The notes: a model not told the origin generated them from the sequence alone. A stretch of DNA of 33,598 bases from Bradyrhizobium elkanii WSM2783 (GCF_000472865.1 NZ_AXAP01000091.1:1-33598), one strand, 5' to 3'. Counted from the first letter of the stretch, positions 18,528-26,604 are shown. Numbers and translations are program-made.

Positions 18528-19358
18528 GGGTCTGTTGAGATTCAGGATTCACAGATTGGACTGCCCGTGATTCAAGCTCCGAAAGGAGTTTTGGATGCAC
18601 CGATTCGTTTTGACCGACGCTCAATGGTGAAGATGGCGCCGCTTTGTTTGGGCAAGTCCACCGATCCCGGCCGCACAGGAGGTGACAACCGTTTGTTTCT
18701 CGAAGCTGTGCTGTGGATTGCGCGTACGGGCAGCCCATGGAGGGATCTGCCGCCGACATTCGGCAACTGGAATACGGTGTTCAAGCGCTATCGCGATTGG
18801 GTAAGGGCTGGCGTTTTCAGACGGATCTTCGAAGCCGTATCAGATGACCCAGACATGGAATTCGCCATGGTCGACGCGACAATCGTCAAAGTTCATCGCC
18901 ACGCCCAGGGAGCAAAAGGGGGACCAAAAATCAGGCCATCGGCAAATCGAAGGGCGGTTGGACCACCAAAATCCTCGCGCTGACCGACGCGCTCGGGAAT
19001 CTGGTGCGGTTCATCCTGCTTCCCGGTCATCGCTTTGACACCGTCGGCGTTGCACCCTCATCAAGGGCATCGAATTCGGTGGCTTGATCGCCGACAAGGC
19101 TTTTGATTCCAACTGGATCATCGAAGACATGAACGTTCGCAAGGCGAAGATCGTAATCTCGCAGCATCCCAGGCGCGCCAAGCCCCTCGACATCGACAAG
19201 GACATCTACAAATGGCGCCACCTGATCGAGAATTTCTTCGGCAAGCTGAAGGAATTCAAACGCATAGCTATGCGATCCGACAAGACGGACAGCAGTTTCG
19301 AGGCGATGATCTACCTCGCCACCGCTGTCATCCATTCCAGATGAATCTCAACAGACCC
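18528..19358 (+). mobile_element. IS5-family (IS427-like) insertion sequence
   Basis: An 831-bp element has perfect 17-bp inverted repeats, GGGTCTGTTGAGATTCA (18528-18544 and 19342-19358). A TA target duplication is visible at 18526-18527 and 19359-19360. TA duplication and GGG-type ends are typical of the IS427 group of IS5. It is inserted in the rve-type IS copy 1. Confidence 0.88.
18567..19344 (+). pseudogene. IS5-family transposase, two frame changes
   Basis: The first frame (GTG at 18567) carries the DUF4096-type N-terminal domain (LFLEAVLWIARTGSPWRDLP) and the first catalytic Asp in MEFAMVDATIVKVHRH. At GCAAAAGGGGGACC (about 18912-18925) the frame must slip by -1 to continue as QAIGKSKGGWTTKILALTD; this is the usual site of programmed frameshifting in IS427 elements. 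A second break near 19055 (one base apparently lost in GTTGCACCCTC) precedes LIADKAFDSNWI and the Glu region WRHLIENFFGKLKEFKRI. The second break is not programmed, so this copy is probably inactive unless it is a sequencing error. Confidence 0.8.
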
Positions 19359-19360
19359 TA

Positions 19361-19812
19361 GGCGATCCTCGCCGCTCGACCATGTACTTGGCAACGCTCG
19401 ATTGCGCTACCTCAAACCCGAGCTTGAGCAGTTCGCCGTGGATGCGTGGCGCTCCCCAAAGCGGATTTTCGACGCCGATCCGCCGGATCAGCGCGCGCAG
19501 CGCGATGTCGATTTGCGTCCGCCCGCCCAGTGAGCGGGACTTCCAACGCCAGTAGCGGCGAAAGCCGGCCCGATGCCAGCGGACGAGCGTCTCGGGCCGA
19601 ATGATGGTGAGGACCGACAGGATTGACGGAAACCAGCGATACAGCTGGATCAACAACCAGCGATCCTGGTTCGTGAACCGGGCGCGACCATGCAGCCTAC
19701 GCCTCAAGACAATCAGCTGATGCCGAAGCGTCGCGTTCTCCGCTTCGAGCCGCAACTTCGACTTGAACGGCGAGCCCAGGACGGCCAAAGCGAAACAGAA
19801 CAGCCCGATCAT
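19361..19812 (-). pseudogene. rve-type transposase, N-terminal part (copy 1)
   Basis: The frame gives about 150 residues starting MIGLFCFALAVLGSPFKSKL, with a hydrophobic start, a coiled stretch (LEAENATLRHQLIVLRRRL) and the helix-turn-helix region (GAPRIHGELLKLGFEVAQSS). It is closely similar to the copy at 31147-31827. The frame is interrupted by the IS5 insertion before the catalytic domain. The catalytic residues of this copy are missing except the first Asp region at 18388-18527. Confidence 0.8.
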
Positions 19813-19965
19813 TCCGCCAGCTTAGGCGATTCCATCACGTCATCAACTCGGATAAGGTTTCGGTACACACAGAGGCCAGCGAGATCCTGCTGCGGCCGAG
19901 CGCACGGCTGGCGCGCTATTGCGCGAGATGGACAAGGCAAACGGTGGTCGTCCGATGAGCCAAGG

Positions 19966-20259
19966 TCATCGCCTGTGGGATCGATGTCGCTGTACACTCA
20001 GGGAGCCGATGCCACTTTCTCTTTCGGCATAGGCCTGCAGGGCGGCGGGTCCCTCTAAAATCAATTTGGCAGCGGGGGTTGGCGCGCCTCCGTTCAACAC
20101 GTCGAGATAGGGATGGTAGAATGCGAATGCGCCCGGCTCTTGAATAGCGGCTTGCGCGAACGCGGGCGTAGCCGCTAGCGCGGACAGCACGACGGCCGCC
20201 GCGATAGTCTTGAGTGAACTCTTAGGCAATGTGTGACTGCGAACGAGATGATGAGACAT
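19966..20259 (-). CDS. small secreted protein under a CTTAAG box (1)
   Basis: A 97-residue protein with a clear Sec signal peptide (hydrophobic core TIAAAVVLSALAATPAFA, cleavage near AFAQA). The mature part is short (EPGAFAFYHPYLDVLNGG, then LILEGPAALQAYAERESG), and no enzymatic motif is visible. The start at 20259 has GAGGAG upstream; an in-frame ATG at 20283 is less likely because it lacks one. The Arg/His-rich last 12 residues may reflect a frameshift near the IS end at 19872. A tandem CTTAAG pair lies 39 bp upstream of the start, and the leader between box and ribosome binding site matches those of the genes at 20939 and 26850. Confidence 0.75.
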   Translation of the reverse strand: MSHHLVRSHTLPKSSLKTIAAAVVLSALAATPAFAQAAIQEPGAFAFYHPYLDVLNGGAPTPAAKLILEGPAALQAYAERESGIGSLSVQRHRSHRR

Positions 20260-20293
20260 GATGCACTCCTCTGGTTTGAGCAACGATTGCGGA

Positions 20294-20315
20294 GTGAACT
20301 TAAGTGGAACTTAAG
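20294..20315 (-). promoter_or_regulatory. tandem CTTAAG box 1 (PmrA-like)
   Basis: Two CTTAAG hexamers at 20299-20304 and 20310-20315 start 11 bp apart, with 5 bp between them (direct repeat of GAACTTAAG on the plus strand). The end nearest the gene is 39 bp from the ATG at 20259. The pattern equals the enterobacterial PmrA box, CTTAAK-N5-CTTAAK. The sequence continues CACTCCGCAATCGTTGCTCAA toward the gene, as in boxes 2 and 3. Confidence 0.7.
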
Positions 20316-20691
20316 GGCCGGAGAGCAGCCCCTCAATTGCAGCCAGTCGTGTTGATATGCTCGATCGTCTGAACTCGCCGAAATGTGGTCGGCCGACGTC
20401 CAATGATCTGAAATCGCTTAAAACGGATGAAGGAAAAGCGCGCGGTGCTCGATGGCATCGCAGCTGAGTTGCACTGGATCGTCGGTCGGCATGCAGTGGC
20501 GCCGCTGATCAGGATGAGAGGCGGCTCGCGGTGATCCGGAAAATTGAAAAACCGTTTTGGATTTGAGCAACCCGGTCAGCAGCGAAGCCGGCCGGATTCT
20601 GTAGACACCATGAAACGCGGCCATATGGCTGCTGGGGCGTTCGAAGCCTCGCGGGTGTCTGGTTTGTGGCGGCCTCGGAAGCCCCAAGTCT

Positions 20692-20872
20692 TTACACCGA
20701 CCGTGATCCATTGATGACCTTGACAGGGTGATCGATAACGAGATCGGGATCGAGTTTGTCCCGATGCGCCTTCAGCACTGTGGTCAGGTCCTTGTCGCTT
20801 GCCCAGAGATTGTATTCCTCTCCAAAAATCCATGTGTTCTGCTCCAAAATCTTAGCAGCGCCCTCGAGATCT
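20692..20872 (-). pseudogene. fragment resembling an HATPase/DUF4263 (Shedu-like) protein
   Basis: A minus-strand frame gives about 59 residues including AAKILEQNTWIFGEEYNLWA and DLTTVLKAHRDKLDPDLVID, then a stop at 20692. The WxFGEEY...D.DLTxVL pattern is remembered from large ATP-binding proteins and DUF4263 (Shedu-type) nucleases, some of which act in phage defence. Only the joining segment remains; neither the ATPase nor the nuclease part is present. The fragment begins at the edge of CTTAAG box 2, so the insertion of that promoter-gene unit may have cut it. The assignment is from memory and tentative. The stretch 20320-20690 shows only decayed coding scraps. Confidence 0.4.
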
Positions 20873-20878
20873 CAGGCC

Positions 20879-20900
20879 CTTAAGTTTCACTTAAGTTCAC
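20879..20900 (+). promoter_or_regulatory. tandem CTTAAG box 2 (PmrA-like)
   Basis: CTTAAG at 20879-20884 and 20890-20895 (11-bp period), 43 bp before the ATG at 20939. It is followed by TTCACTCCACAATCGTCGCT, almost the same leader as in boxes 1 and 3. Confidence 0.7.
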
Positions 20901-20938
20901 TCCACAATCGTCGCTCAACGCAACGAAAGGAGCGTCCA

Positions 20939-21106
20939 ATGTCTCGCTTTTCAGTCTTCGCTGCGGCAGCTGTTTTGTCGGCGCTGGCGACGACCCCGGT
21001 GGCCTCCGCCAAGGAACATCACCACGTCGGCAGAGCGCCGCAGTACCTCAGCTTTCCGGGCTGGGCCTACACAAGGCCTCGGCCGTCGATCTACTACTCC
21101 CCATGA
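20939..21106 (+). CDS. small secreted HHH-protein under a CTTAAG box (2), frameshifted C-terminus
   Basis: A 55-residue product, MSRFSVFAAAAVLSALATTP and onward, with a Sec signal peptide cut near SAKE. The mature chain starts KEHHHV. It is a paralogue of the protein at 26605-26850 (nearly identical signal peptide, same KEHHHV start, then GWAY.RPRP). After 21100 the next frame continues HDTPRYTDPSKNGCCG, matching the paralogue's APSYDDPSKFGGG. A one-base change near TACTCCCCATGAC has therefore cut the protein short. AAGGAG lies seven bases before the start. The His triplet might bind metal; this is a guess. Confidence 0.75.
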   Translation: MSRFSVFAAAAVLSALATTPVASAKEHHHVGRAPQYLSFPGWAYTRPRPSIYYSP

Positions 21107-21119
21107 CACTCCACGCTAC

Positions 21120-21563
21120 ACCGATCCGTCGAAGAATGGATGCTGCGGCTGAGGTGGATTGCGGAGGGGATGCTGGCGCGTGTCCAAATGCTCCTGGCGC
21201 ACCGGTCTTGATTCGCCGGCTCCCAGAAGGGAGGTTCGAAAAATGCAGGCAGATCAACTGTCCCTGATAATCTACGCAGCGTCTTTGAGGGAAAGGATAA
21301 GGCGTCGCGACGCCCAACTCTTTCAACACCGCATCCAGCAGCGGACGAATGCGACGGTCGTCCGGATAACGGTCTGCAACATCCGTCGGGAGCGCCAAGC
21401 GGTCCTTCGGAAGCTTGTTTACTCAGGCCATAGTGTGGAGTTCCTGTAGCGAAGGCATACTGACGGTTTCGTGGGCCCGGGCGGTGGTAGGCGCGTGCCG
21501 CCACGTCATCGTAGTTCCAACAAGAGCGCTGACTGCAACTGCTAAAATCTTCAGACGCGTCAT
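21120..21563 (-). pseudogene. small secreted protein with in-frame stop
   Basis: The frame starts MTRLKILAVAVSALVGTTM, a good signal peptide, and reads to TVSMPSLQELHTMA, where a TGA stops it at 21423. Past the stop the same frame continues VNKLPKDRLALPTDVADRYP and DDRRIRPLLDAVLKEL, which looks like real protein. A TGG-to-TGA change would explain it. Family not recognised. No CTTAAG box is upstream. The next 400 bp (21570-21980) hold no gene that can be supported. Confidence 0.4.
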
Positions 21564-21982
21564 GGCGCATGTTCACGCCGGTGATGTCCTTGGAAATGCC
21601 GAGTTGGCGCGTCGTGACCCGACGGGTCCAGCCACCGTCGTTAGATCCGAGGGGACATCATATTTCGGAGGCAGCTATCTCGCATTGGGCCGGACGTCAA
21701 CGAACGGCCCGGCATTCGTTCCGCGGATGTCGCCGCGCTCAGTCTTCAGCTGTTGGGCGAGCCAGAGGTCACGGCAGAGATAGAGACCCGGCGCAATCGC
21801 CCACCCAAGCCTCACCCGCCCTTACCGGCTCACTCCGCGCGGAACTGAAAAGCCTAGTCGGGCAGCTTGATTCCGGCTGCGTCGGCGGACGCCGCCGCTG
21901 CAATTAGTTCCAGAAGCAAAGTAACAAATCCGAGTATGAGGACGTAGGACATGGAGTCGCTTCCGTGACGGTCTGGGGTCCA

Positions 21983-22012
21983 TCTAAGGAGCCATCTTAA
22001 GCCAGCCTTAAG
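21983..22012 (+). promoter_or_regulatory. tandem CTTAAG box upstream of the response regulator
   Basis: CTTAAG at 21996-22001 and 22007-22012 with an 11-bp period, plus a partial third unit TCTAAGG at 21983-21989. The last unit ends 40 bp before the ATG at 22053, the same distance as at the small secreted genes. This suggests autoregulation of the two-component genes. Confidence 0.72.
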
Positions 22013-22052
22013 GTCCGCCGCCGACTGGAACTTCAGAATGAGGAGCGCTTCG

Positions 22053-22718
22053 ATGCGAATTCTGGTCGTCGAGGATGATTCAGTTCTCGCGGACGGTCTA
22101 AAAGTAGGCCTCGGATTGCATGGGGCGACACTCGACGTGGTCGCCAGCTGCGCCGACGGAGACGCCGCGCTCGCGACAGACGAGTTCGATGCCGTCGTGC
22201 TGGATGTGATGCTTCCTGATGGATCGGGCCTGGATCTGCTAGCATCCTTGCGTGCCAAGGGCGAACGGATCCCGGTTCTCCTGCTGACGGCTCTCGATGA
22301 AGTGCCGGATCGAATCAAGGGACTCGATGCGGGCGCCGACGACTACCTTGGCAAACCCTTCGATTTGGACGAACTCGCAGCGCGTGTCCGCGCGATCAGC
22401 CGCCGGCAGCAAGGCCGCGCATCGTCTTACGTGTCCTACAACGGCGTGACACTTGATGTGGCCCGCTTGACTGCGGCAGTCGATGGAAACGCCATCAGCC
22501 TATCGCGTCGGGAATTCGCGATCCTGTCCGCGCTTATGGATCGCCCCGGCATCGTTTTTTCCAAGAGTGATCTGGAAGCGCGCCTTTATGGCTGGCAGGA
22601 AGAGATTGAAAGCAACACGGTCGAAGTCCACGTGCATAAGCTCCGTGGCAAGATTGGACGATCCAAAATCGAGACATTACGTGGCATCGGATATCGCATG
22701 AGGACCGCTTCATCATGA
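22053..22718 (+). CDS. OmpR-family response regulator, PmrA/QseB-like
   Basis: A 221-residue regulator. The receiver domain has acidic residues in VVEDDS, the phospho-acceptor Asp51 in VLDVMLPDG and the conserved Lys in LGKPFD. The C-terminal winged helix carries LSRREFAILSALMDRPG and the YGWQEEIESNTVEVHVHKLR stretch typical of the PmrA/BasR/QseB/TctD branch. The start at 22053 fits GAGGAG eight bases upstream better than the in-frame ATG at 22038. The stop overlaps the kinase start (ATGA), so the pair is translationally coupled. PmrA binds CTTAAK-N5-CTTAAK in enterobacteria, and exactly this pattern lies before this gene and its neighbours. Confidence 0.95.
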   Translation: MRILVVEDDSVLADGLKVGLGLHGATLDVVASCADGDAALATDEFDAVVLDVMLPDGSGLDLLASLRAKGERIPVLLLTALDEVPDRIKGLDAGADDYLGKPFDLDELAARVRAISRRQQGRASSYVSYNGVTLDVARLTAAVDGNAISLSRREFAILSALMDRPGIVFSKSDLEARLYGWQEEIESNTVEVHVHKLRGKIGRSKIETLRGIGYRMRTASS

Positions 22719-24154
22719 ATTCCCTCAAGCACAAGCTATTCTTCATTCTTGTCGTGACCACTGGTCTTATTTGGTTAGCCGCGACGTGCTGGATTTACGT
22801 CGGGACGACGCGGGAGGTCGAGAACGTTCTCGACTCTAGGCTTCAAGAGGCGGCGCGGATGGTCTTGTCGCTCGCCTCCAGTAACGATGTCGGCTCATTC
22901 CAGAAGGATTCGATAGCTCATGCTGACGAGCTTTTGACCTATGAGCACCAGCTTTCCTGCCAAATCTGGTCACTTGACGGTCGCCTCGTGGCGAGGACCA
23001 GCGGTGCCCCCGACGAGAGTCTCAGCGACAATCGCACGGGCTTCTCCGAACGCACGATCCAAGGCGAGAAGTGGCGGGTCTTCACTGCGGAGGATCCTGC
23101 AAAAAACGTTCGGGTCCTTGTAGGCGACCGCCTGGGATTGAGGAAAACGTTTGTGGCCGACATCATGCGGGGCCTCTTGGCACCACTGTTCCTGATAATC
23201 CCTCTTCTCGCATTCCTCATTTGGGCAAGTCTCAATCGCGGCCTGCGGCCCTTGCAGACCCTGGCCGAGGATCTCCGGCGCCGGAATGTTGACGACCTGA
23301 CCCCGCTCAAGACAAGAGACATTCCTGTTGAAATTCAACCCATAGTGTCTTCGCTGAATAATCTGTTCAAAAAAGTGAAGGAGGCGATGCGTCACGAGCG
23401 AGACATCACCGCGTTCGCTGCGCATGAGTTGCGCACTCCCTTGGCGGGTCTGCGGACCCAAGCCCAAATTGCAATGACGGCGCCAGACGAGAACATAAGG
23501 AAGACGGCGCTCAGTCAGATACTGTTCGCCGTAGATCGGACCACTCGTCTCGTCCGACAGCTGCTGACCATCGCCAGGCTTGACTCCGAGTCGGACGCAC
23601 CGCTGAAGTCCGTCAACGTGGGCGATGTTGTGGAGGAGGTCATCGACGCACTTCCCATGTCAGATAAGAACGCAGACGTCACGATCGATCCGGTCCTCCG
23701 TAACACCATTGTCAGGGCGAACCGCGAATCTCTTCTGCTCGCCATCCGAAATTTACACGAGAACGCCGTTCGCCACATGCCACAACCGGGAACGATCCGA
23801 TGGTCCTCGGAGACGACCGAGGATGCTACAACCGTACTCGTCGAGGACAGCGGCCCAGGCATTCCAAGAGAGGAGCTCGCGTTGGTCACGAATCGTTTCT
23901 TCCGCGGCCGCAACAGGAGTTCACTCGGTAGTGGGCTCGGACTTTCGATTGCGGATCTGGCAGTACGGACAAGCGGAGCGCGCCTGCGCTTGCGCAACCG
24001 GGACGATATCTCGGGGCTGCGCGCCGAGATGGTTTGGGATATTCGATCGCCTCAGCGTCCGGCGAATGCGGCCCACACGAGCCGACCATATTGGGTTAGG
24101 GTCTGGCTTCGTATGTCGGGCCGGTCCAAAATATCTGAAGCACCCTGTCCGTAG
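22715..24154 (+). CDS. sensor histidine kinase, QseC/PmrB-like, with altered C-terminus
   Basis: Inner-membrane kinase: helix 1 at residues 7-28, a periplasmic sensor of about 120 residues, and helix 2 (LLAPLFLIIPLLAFLIWASL) at 154-173. Then come a HAMP-like linker, His237 in AAHELRTPLAG, the N box NLHENAVRH, the G1 box VEDSGPGIP and the G2 box GSGLGLSIADLA. It is the partner of the upstream regulator. After about residue 450 the sequence (PQRPANAAHTSRPY and on) runs into the antisense strand of a decayed porin gene. The last 25-30 residues are therefore probably read-through across a deletion junction near 24100. The catalytic domain itself looks complete. Confidence 0.92.
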   Translation: MNSLKHKLFFILVVTTGLIWLAATCWIYVGTTREVENVLDSRLQEAARMVLSLASSNDVGSFQKDSIAHADELLTYEHQLSCQIWSLDGRLVARTSGAPDESLSDNRTGFSERTIQGEKWRVFTAEDPAKNVRVLVGDRLGLRKTFVADIMRGLLAPLFLIIPLLAFLIWASLNRGLRPLQTLAEDLRRRNVDDLTPLKTRDIPVEIQPIVSSLNNLFKKVKEAMRHERDITAFAAHELRTPLAGLRTQAQIAMTAPDENIRKTALSQILFAVDRTTRLVRQLLTIARLDSESDAPLKSVNVGDVVEEVIDALPMSDKNADVTIDPVLRNTIVRANRESLLLAIRNLHENAVRHMPQPGTIRWSSETTEDATTVLVEDSGPGIPREELALVTNRFFRGRNRSSLGSGLGLSIADLAVRTSGARLRLRNRDDISGLRAEMVWDIRSPQRPANAAHTSRPYWVRVWLRMSGRSKISEAPCP

Positions 24155-24670
24155 TAAAACTATTGTTGACGACGGTCCTGAGCACAAAGCCGCCGGTGAT
24201 GGAATCGCCCGGGCTCAAGGGTGTTTTTGGATTCGCGAACCGGATGTGCTCATATCCGCCGAAGAACCTGAACGGACCGGTGTCGTACTTTGCAACCAGC
24301 ACGTAGCGGGTATTGTCCGAGATCGTTCCGACGACCAGTCCCTTCCCGATATTCGTCTGCAGTCCATTAGGAAGTGGAAATGGCAGCGGGCTCGCAAAGA
24401 TCGCGACATCGATCTGACTGAAGATCGCGTCCACTGACAGACCTAAATTCCGACTACCTGCGCCTGCGCTGCATTGCGGGGTCCTGCGTTGGGGCCTGAA
24501 CCAATCTGGGCTTGGACCGCACCACGCACAGGACCAAATTCACAGCACACTTGAGCGAATTGTCGAAGATCCGATTTTCTGTGGTCGCCATCGCCGCCGG
24601 TTGCGCCCTGAAAGCCAATGATGGAGAAAGCACCGGAGCCACTCGCAAATACGGACCTGCATTGCGAGCG
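24096..24670 (-). pseudogene. outer-membrane porin remnant
   Basis: Minus-strand pieces match a rhizobial Gram-negative porin: AFSIIGFQGATGG (about 24625), ENRIFDNSLK in a second frame, PVRGAVQAQIGSGPNAG, then GLSVDAIFSQIDVAIFASPL and RFFGGYEHIRFANPKTPL and FTTDRVLQIFWTGPTYE. At least two frameshifts occur. Both the start of the barrel and the C-terminal strands are missing. The 3' end merges with the end of the kinase gene on the other strand. It is a different porin type from the one at 32173. Confidence 0.75.
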
Positions 24671-24690
24671 AGCGAACTTAAGCGTCGAGA

Positions 24691-25257
24691 TCAGTCGACG
24701 GCCGAACGACCCCGCCCCTCAAACGCGACAGCTAACCGTCGGGACAACCAGTTATCCACTGCGAAGGGACCAGAACCACCAAGGACAAGCGCAAGAAGCC
24801 CAGCCAAATAAAGTAGATCAGTTTCATACCCAGGTGGCCCAAACTGCGCCCCATTCGGAGTTATCGCTTGGAGCTTTATCGACGAGAACCCGTACGGCAG
24901 ATGGACGGTGAACGTAGCGACCAGCAACACGATAGCCATCGGAATGCTGACCACCGGAACAAGCGCCCCCAGCAGGATACAGAATCCGCCGCCTATTTCC
25001 GTTACGATCGTTATCCAGGCAAACACATGCGGCATGGGCAGTCCCATCGCATGCAGAATTCCCGTGAAGTTATCCGCGCCGCGCAACAACTTTGCAAAGC
25101 CATGCTCCGCAAATCCGTACCCGACGATGAAGCGCAACGGAAGCGGCGCCCAGCGGCCGACTGAGGAAGAGAGCAACAGCTGGAATGCCGCGAGGCCTCG
25201 ACCGATGCCGCTGCTGGCGCTTTTCATGTTGTCATAGGACGTTCTTGACTTAGCCAT
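24691..25257 (-). CDS. DoxX-family membrane protein
   Basis: A 188-residue protein with four membrane helices. It has the DoxX pattern PLRFIVGYGFAEHGFAKLLR followed by FTGILHAMGLP and FAWITIVTEIGGGFCILLGA. The family includes thiosulfate:quinone oxidoreductase subunits and redox-linked membrane proteins, but most members have no known role. GGAG lies ten bases before the start. Two CTTAAG pairs lie 170-290 bp upstream, between this gene and the small secreted gene at 25669, so control by the same regulator is possible but less certain. The gene looks intact. Confidence 0.88.
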   Translation of the reverse strand: MAKSRTSYDNMKSASSGIGRGLAAFQLLLSSSVGRWAPLPLRFIVGYGFAEHGFAKLLRGADNFTGILHAMGLPMPHVFAWITIVTEIGGGFCILLGALVPVVSIPMAIVLLVATFTVHLPYGFSSIKLQAITPNGAQFGPPGYETDLLYLAGLLALVLGGSGPFAVDNWLSRRLAVAFEGRGRSAVD

Positions 25258-25431
25258 TTCTTGATTTCTCCGTTTCGCGGGAAATGTGACTGCTCTCTCA
25301 GTGACGAAAACAGCCCGCCCTTGATGGAGTAGCTGCTATCCAGGAGGCCGGCATGGTGCAGTTGCCGATGCGCGATTCAAAAGCTGCGCTTTCCTTCCAG
25401 CTGTTTGCTGGAGTAACGAGAAGCACACCGC

Positions 25432-25448
25432 CTTAAGCGAACCTTAAG
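25432..25448. promoter_or_regulatory. tandem CTTAAG box 4
   Basis: CTTAAG at 25432-25437 and 25443-25448 (11-bp period) between the divergent DoxX and small secreted genes. It is 174 bp from the DoxX start and 22 bp before a possible 26-codon frame at 25471. The target gene is not clear. Confidence 0.6.
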
Positions 25449-25470
25449 GACACTGGACGAGCGAGGGACA

Positions 25471-25551
25471 ATGGTCCTAGCAAGATATCCGCATGACATC
25501 GGCACGTTACGCACGGCAATTCTGGATTTCCTTAAGCCTGATTTAAGCTGA
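25471..25551 (+). CDS. possible 26-residue small ORF between two CTTAAG boxes
   Basis: ATG at 25471 with GAGGGA six bases upstream opens a 26-codon frame (MVLARYPHDIGTLRTAIL and on) ending TGA at 25549. It lies just after box 4 and contains box 5 in its last codons. It may be a chance frame or a scrap of a lost gene. No family is recognised. Confidence 0.2.
   Translation: MVLARYPHDIGTLRTAILDFLKPDLS
25531..25547. promoter_or_regulatory. tandem CTTAAG-like box 5
   Basis: CTTAAG at 25531-25536 and the one-mismatch TTTAAG at 25542-25547, again with an 11-bp period. It is 121 bp before the ATG at 25669, further than at the other small secreted genes. Confidence 0.5.
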
Positions 25552-25668
25552 GAGAAGCAAATGCCGTACGGTGCACTGTACTGATCCGCAAAACTAACAT
25601 CCAAAGCTGGCGCAGTGCATCACGATGAGAAGCCAAGCATCATTGGCTGGTATCTATGGAGAGCTCAA

Positions 25669-25899
25669 ATGAATACACTGCAACTACTTTCGGCCGGTCT
25701 GGTCGCTGCAACCATGCTCGCAACACCCGCTCTGGCTCGCGAGAGCCACCTAAAGTCGCGGCACAGCGTGGAGAACGTCAACGCCAGCGGCCGGCGGCAC
25801 CAGTGCGATAACGAACCGACAGAGGTCGGGCTGCATTCAACGTTCGCAGCCCGACTTCTCTCCCACCATCCCGATCAGTTCCGCTCATCTGAGGAATGA
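25669..25899 (+). CDS. small secreted protein (3)
   Basis: A 76-residue protein with a signal peptide (LQLLSAGLVAATMLATPALA, cut before RESH). The mature part begins RESHLKSRHSVENVNAS, and the rest may be out of frame, since it becomes unlike the compact small proteins of this type. GGAGAG lies seven bases before the ATG at 25669. Function unknown. It resembles small exported proteins common in Bradyrhizobium. Two CTTAAG pairs lie upstream. Confidence 0.6.
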   Translation: MNTLQLLSAGLVAATMLATPALARESHLKSRHSVENVNASGRRHQCDNEPTEVGLHSTFAARLLSHHPDQFRSSEE

Positions 25900-26183
25900 C
25901 TCTCAACTCACCGTCTTGAGGATAGCTAGTATCTCCAGAGATGCTTCGTGGCGCCCTGTCACGGCAACCCAGTCTTGGTCGATGCTCTATATTTGAATGA
26001 GAAACACCTCCGAGCGCACGACAGTGCGTACGCGCCACCATCCCAGCGCTCGATGAAGACATTGATTTTCAGGAGCATCCGAGCTTGACGAATAAATTGG
26101 TCGCAGCTTAGCGCGCCGATTCTGCCACATGGCGAACTGGACGGCCTGAGCCATCAGTCAAACCTGCGGGTCAGACTAGCTAC
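25900..26183. other. gene-free stretch
   Basis: No supported frame, repeat or RNA gene is seen in these 284 bases. Confidence 0.4.
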
Positions 26184-26546
26184 TCATAAGTCATTGAGGC
26201 CACCATTCGGCGAATTATCGGCGCGGCGAATAGCACAACCGCAACCATCAAGCCCCAGGATGTCAGCCAGGACCCGAATGTTCGCTACGCCAGAACTAAC
26301 CCCCGCCGTAATGCCAGATTGGATTACGCCGAACACGAGGTGCTCGTGCTTGCGGGAGATCCTTCGCACAAGCCGTGCTGTCATGCCGCCCACGGACATC
26401 GCTTTCCGATTGGCCTCCAGCCGTCGGTCGATGAGGGTTGCAACTTCTTCAAGGATAGGATGGTTCATGCCCTTCTGCCTCGCGACAAGCTCAACCAGTT
26501 TGTCAGCCCGTTCGATGTTGGGAGCGCCGTTATTCAACGCGCGGCA
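26184..26546 (-). CDS. hypothetical protein, possibly N-terminally truncated
   Basis: The minus-strand frame gives about 120 residues of protein-like sequence, including ERADKLVELVARQKGMNHPI, LEEVATLIDRRLEAN and VLADILGLDGCGC. It is predicted mostly helical and soluble. The frame has no ATG of its own; a TTG near 26546 is the likeliest start if it is a gene. A short ATG frame just upstream in another phase (MRSATGKILLPRVE) suggests a lost N-terminus. It lies after the gene at 26850-26605 on the same strand. The family is not recognised. The long plus-strand frame across the same bases looks like its shadow. Confidence 0.4.
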   Translation of the reverse strand, partial: CRALNNGAPNIERADKLVELVARQKGMNHPILEEVATLIDRRLEANRKAMSVGGMTARLVRRISRKHEHLVFGVIQSGITAGVSSGVANIRVLADILGLDGCGCAIRRADNSPNGGLNDL

Positions 26547-26604
26547 ACAGTATCTTTCCCGTAGCCGATCGCATCCAGGCGCGCGGTGCTGGCATCTCGA
26601 AGCC

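Larger units (their letters stand above)
18388..19872 (-). mobile_element. rve-type IS, copy 1: truncated and split by an IS5-family insertion
   Basis: The right end matches the terminus of the copy at 30791-31888 (GGTACACACAG at 19862-19872). The transposase N-terminal half is 19361-19812 and a middle piece (LAAMDLFVVPTIGF) lies at 18388-18527. Everything beyond the first catalytic Asp region is deleted. An IS5-family element sits in the middle. When that element and one TA are removed, the flanks rejoin in perfect register with copy 2, which shows the order of events. Confidence 0.8.

Noticed and set aside
24675..24680. Single CTTAAG near the DoxX stop; others at 83, 13870 and 31438
   Set aside because: No second hexamer at 11 bp. 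They lie inside or at the end of coding or remnant sequence, so they were not counted as boxes.
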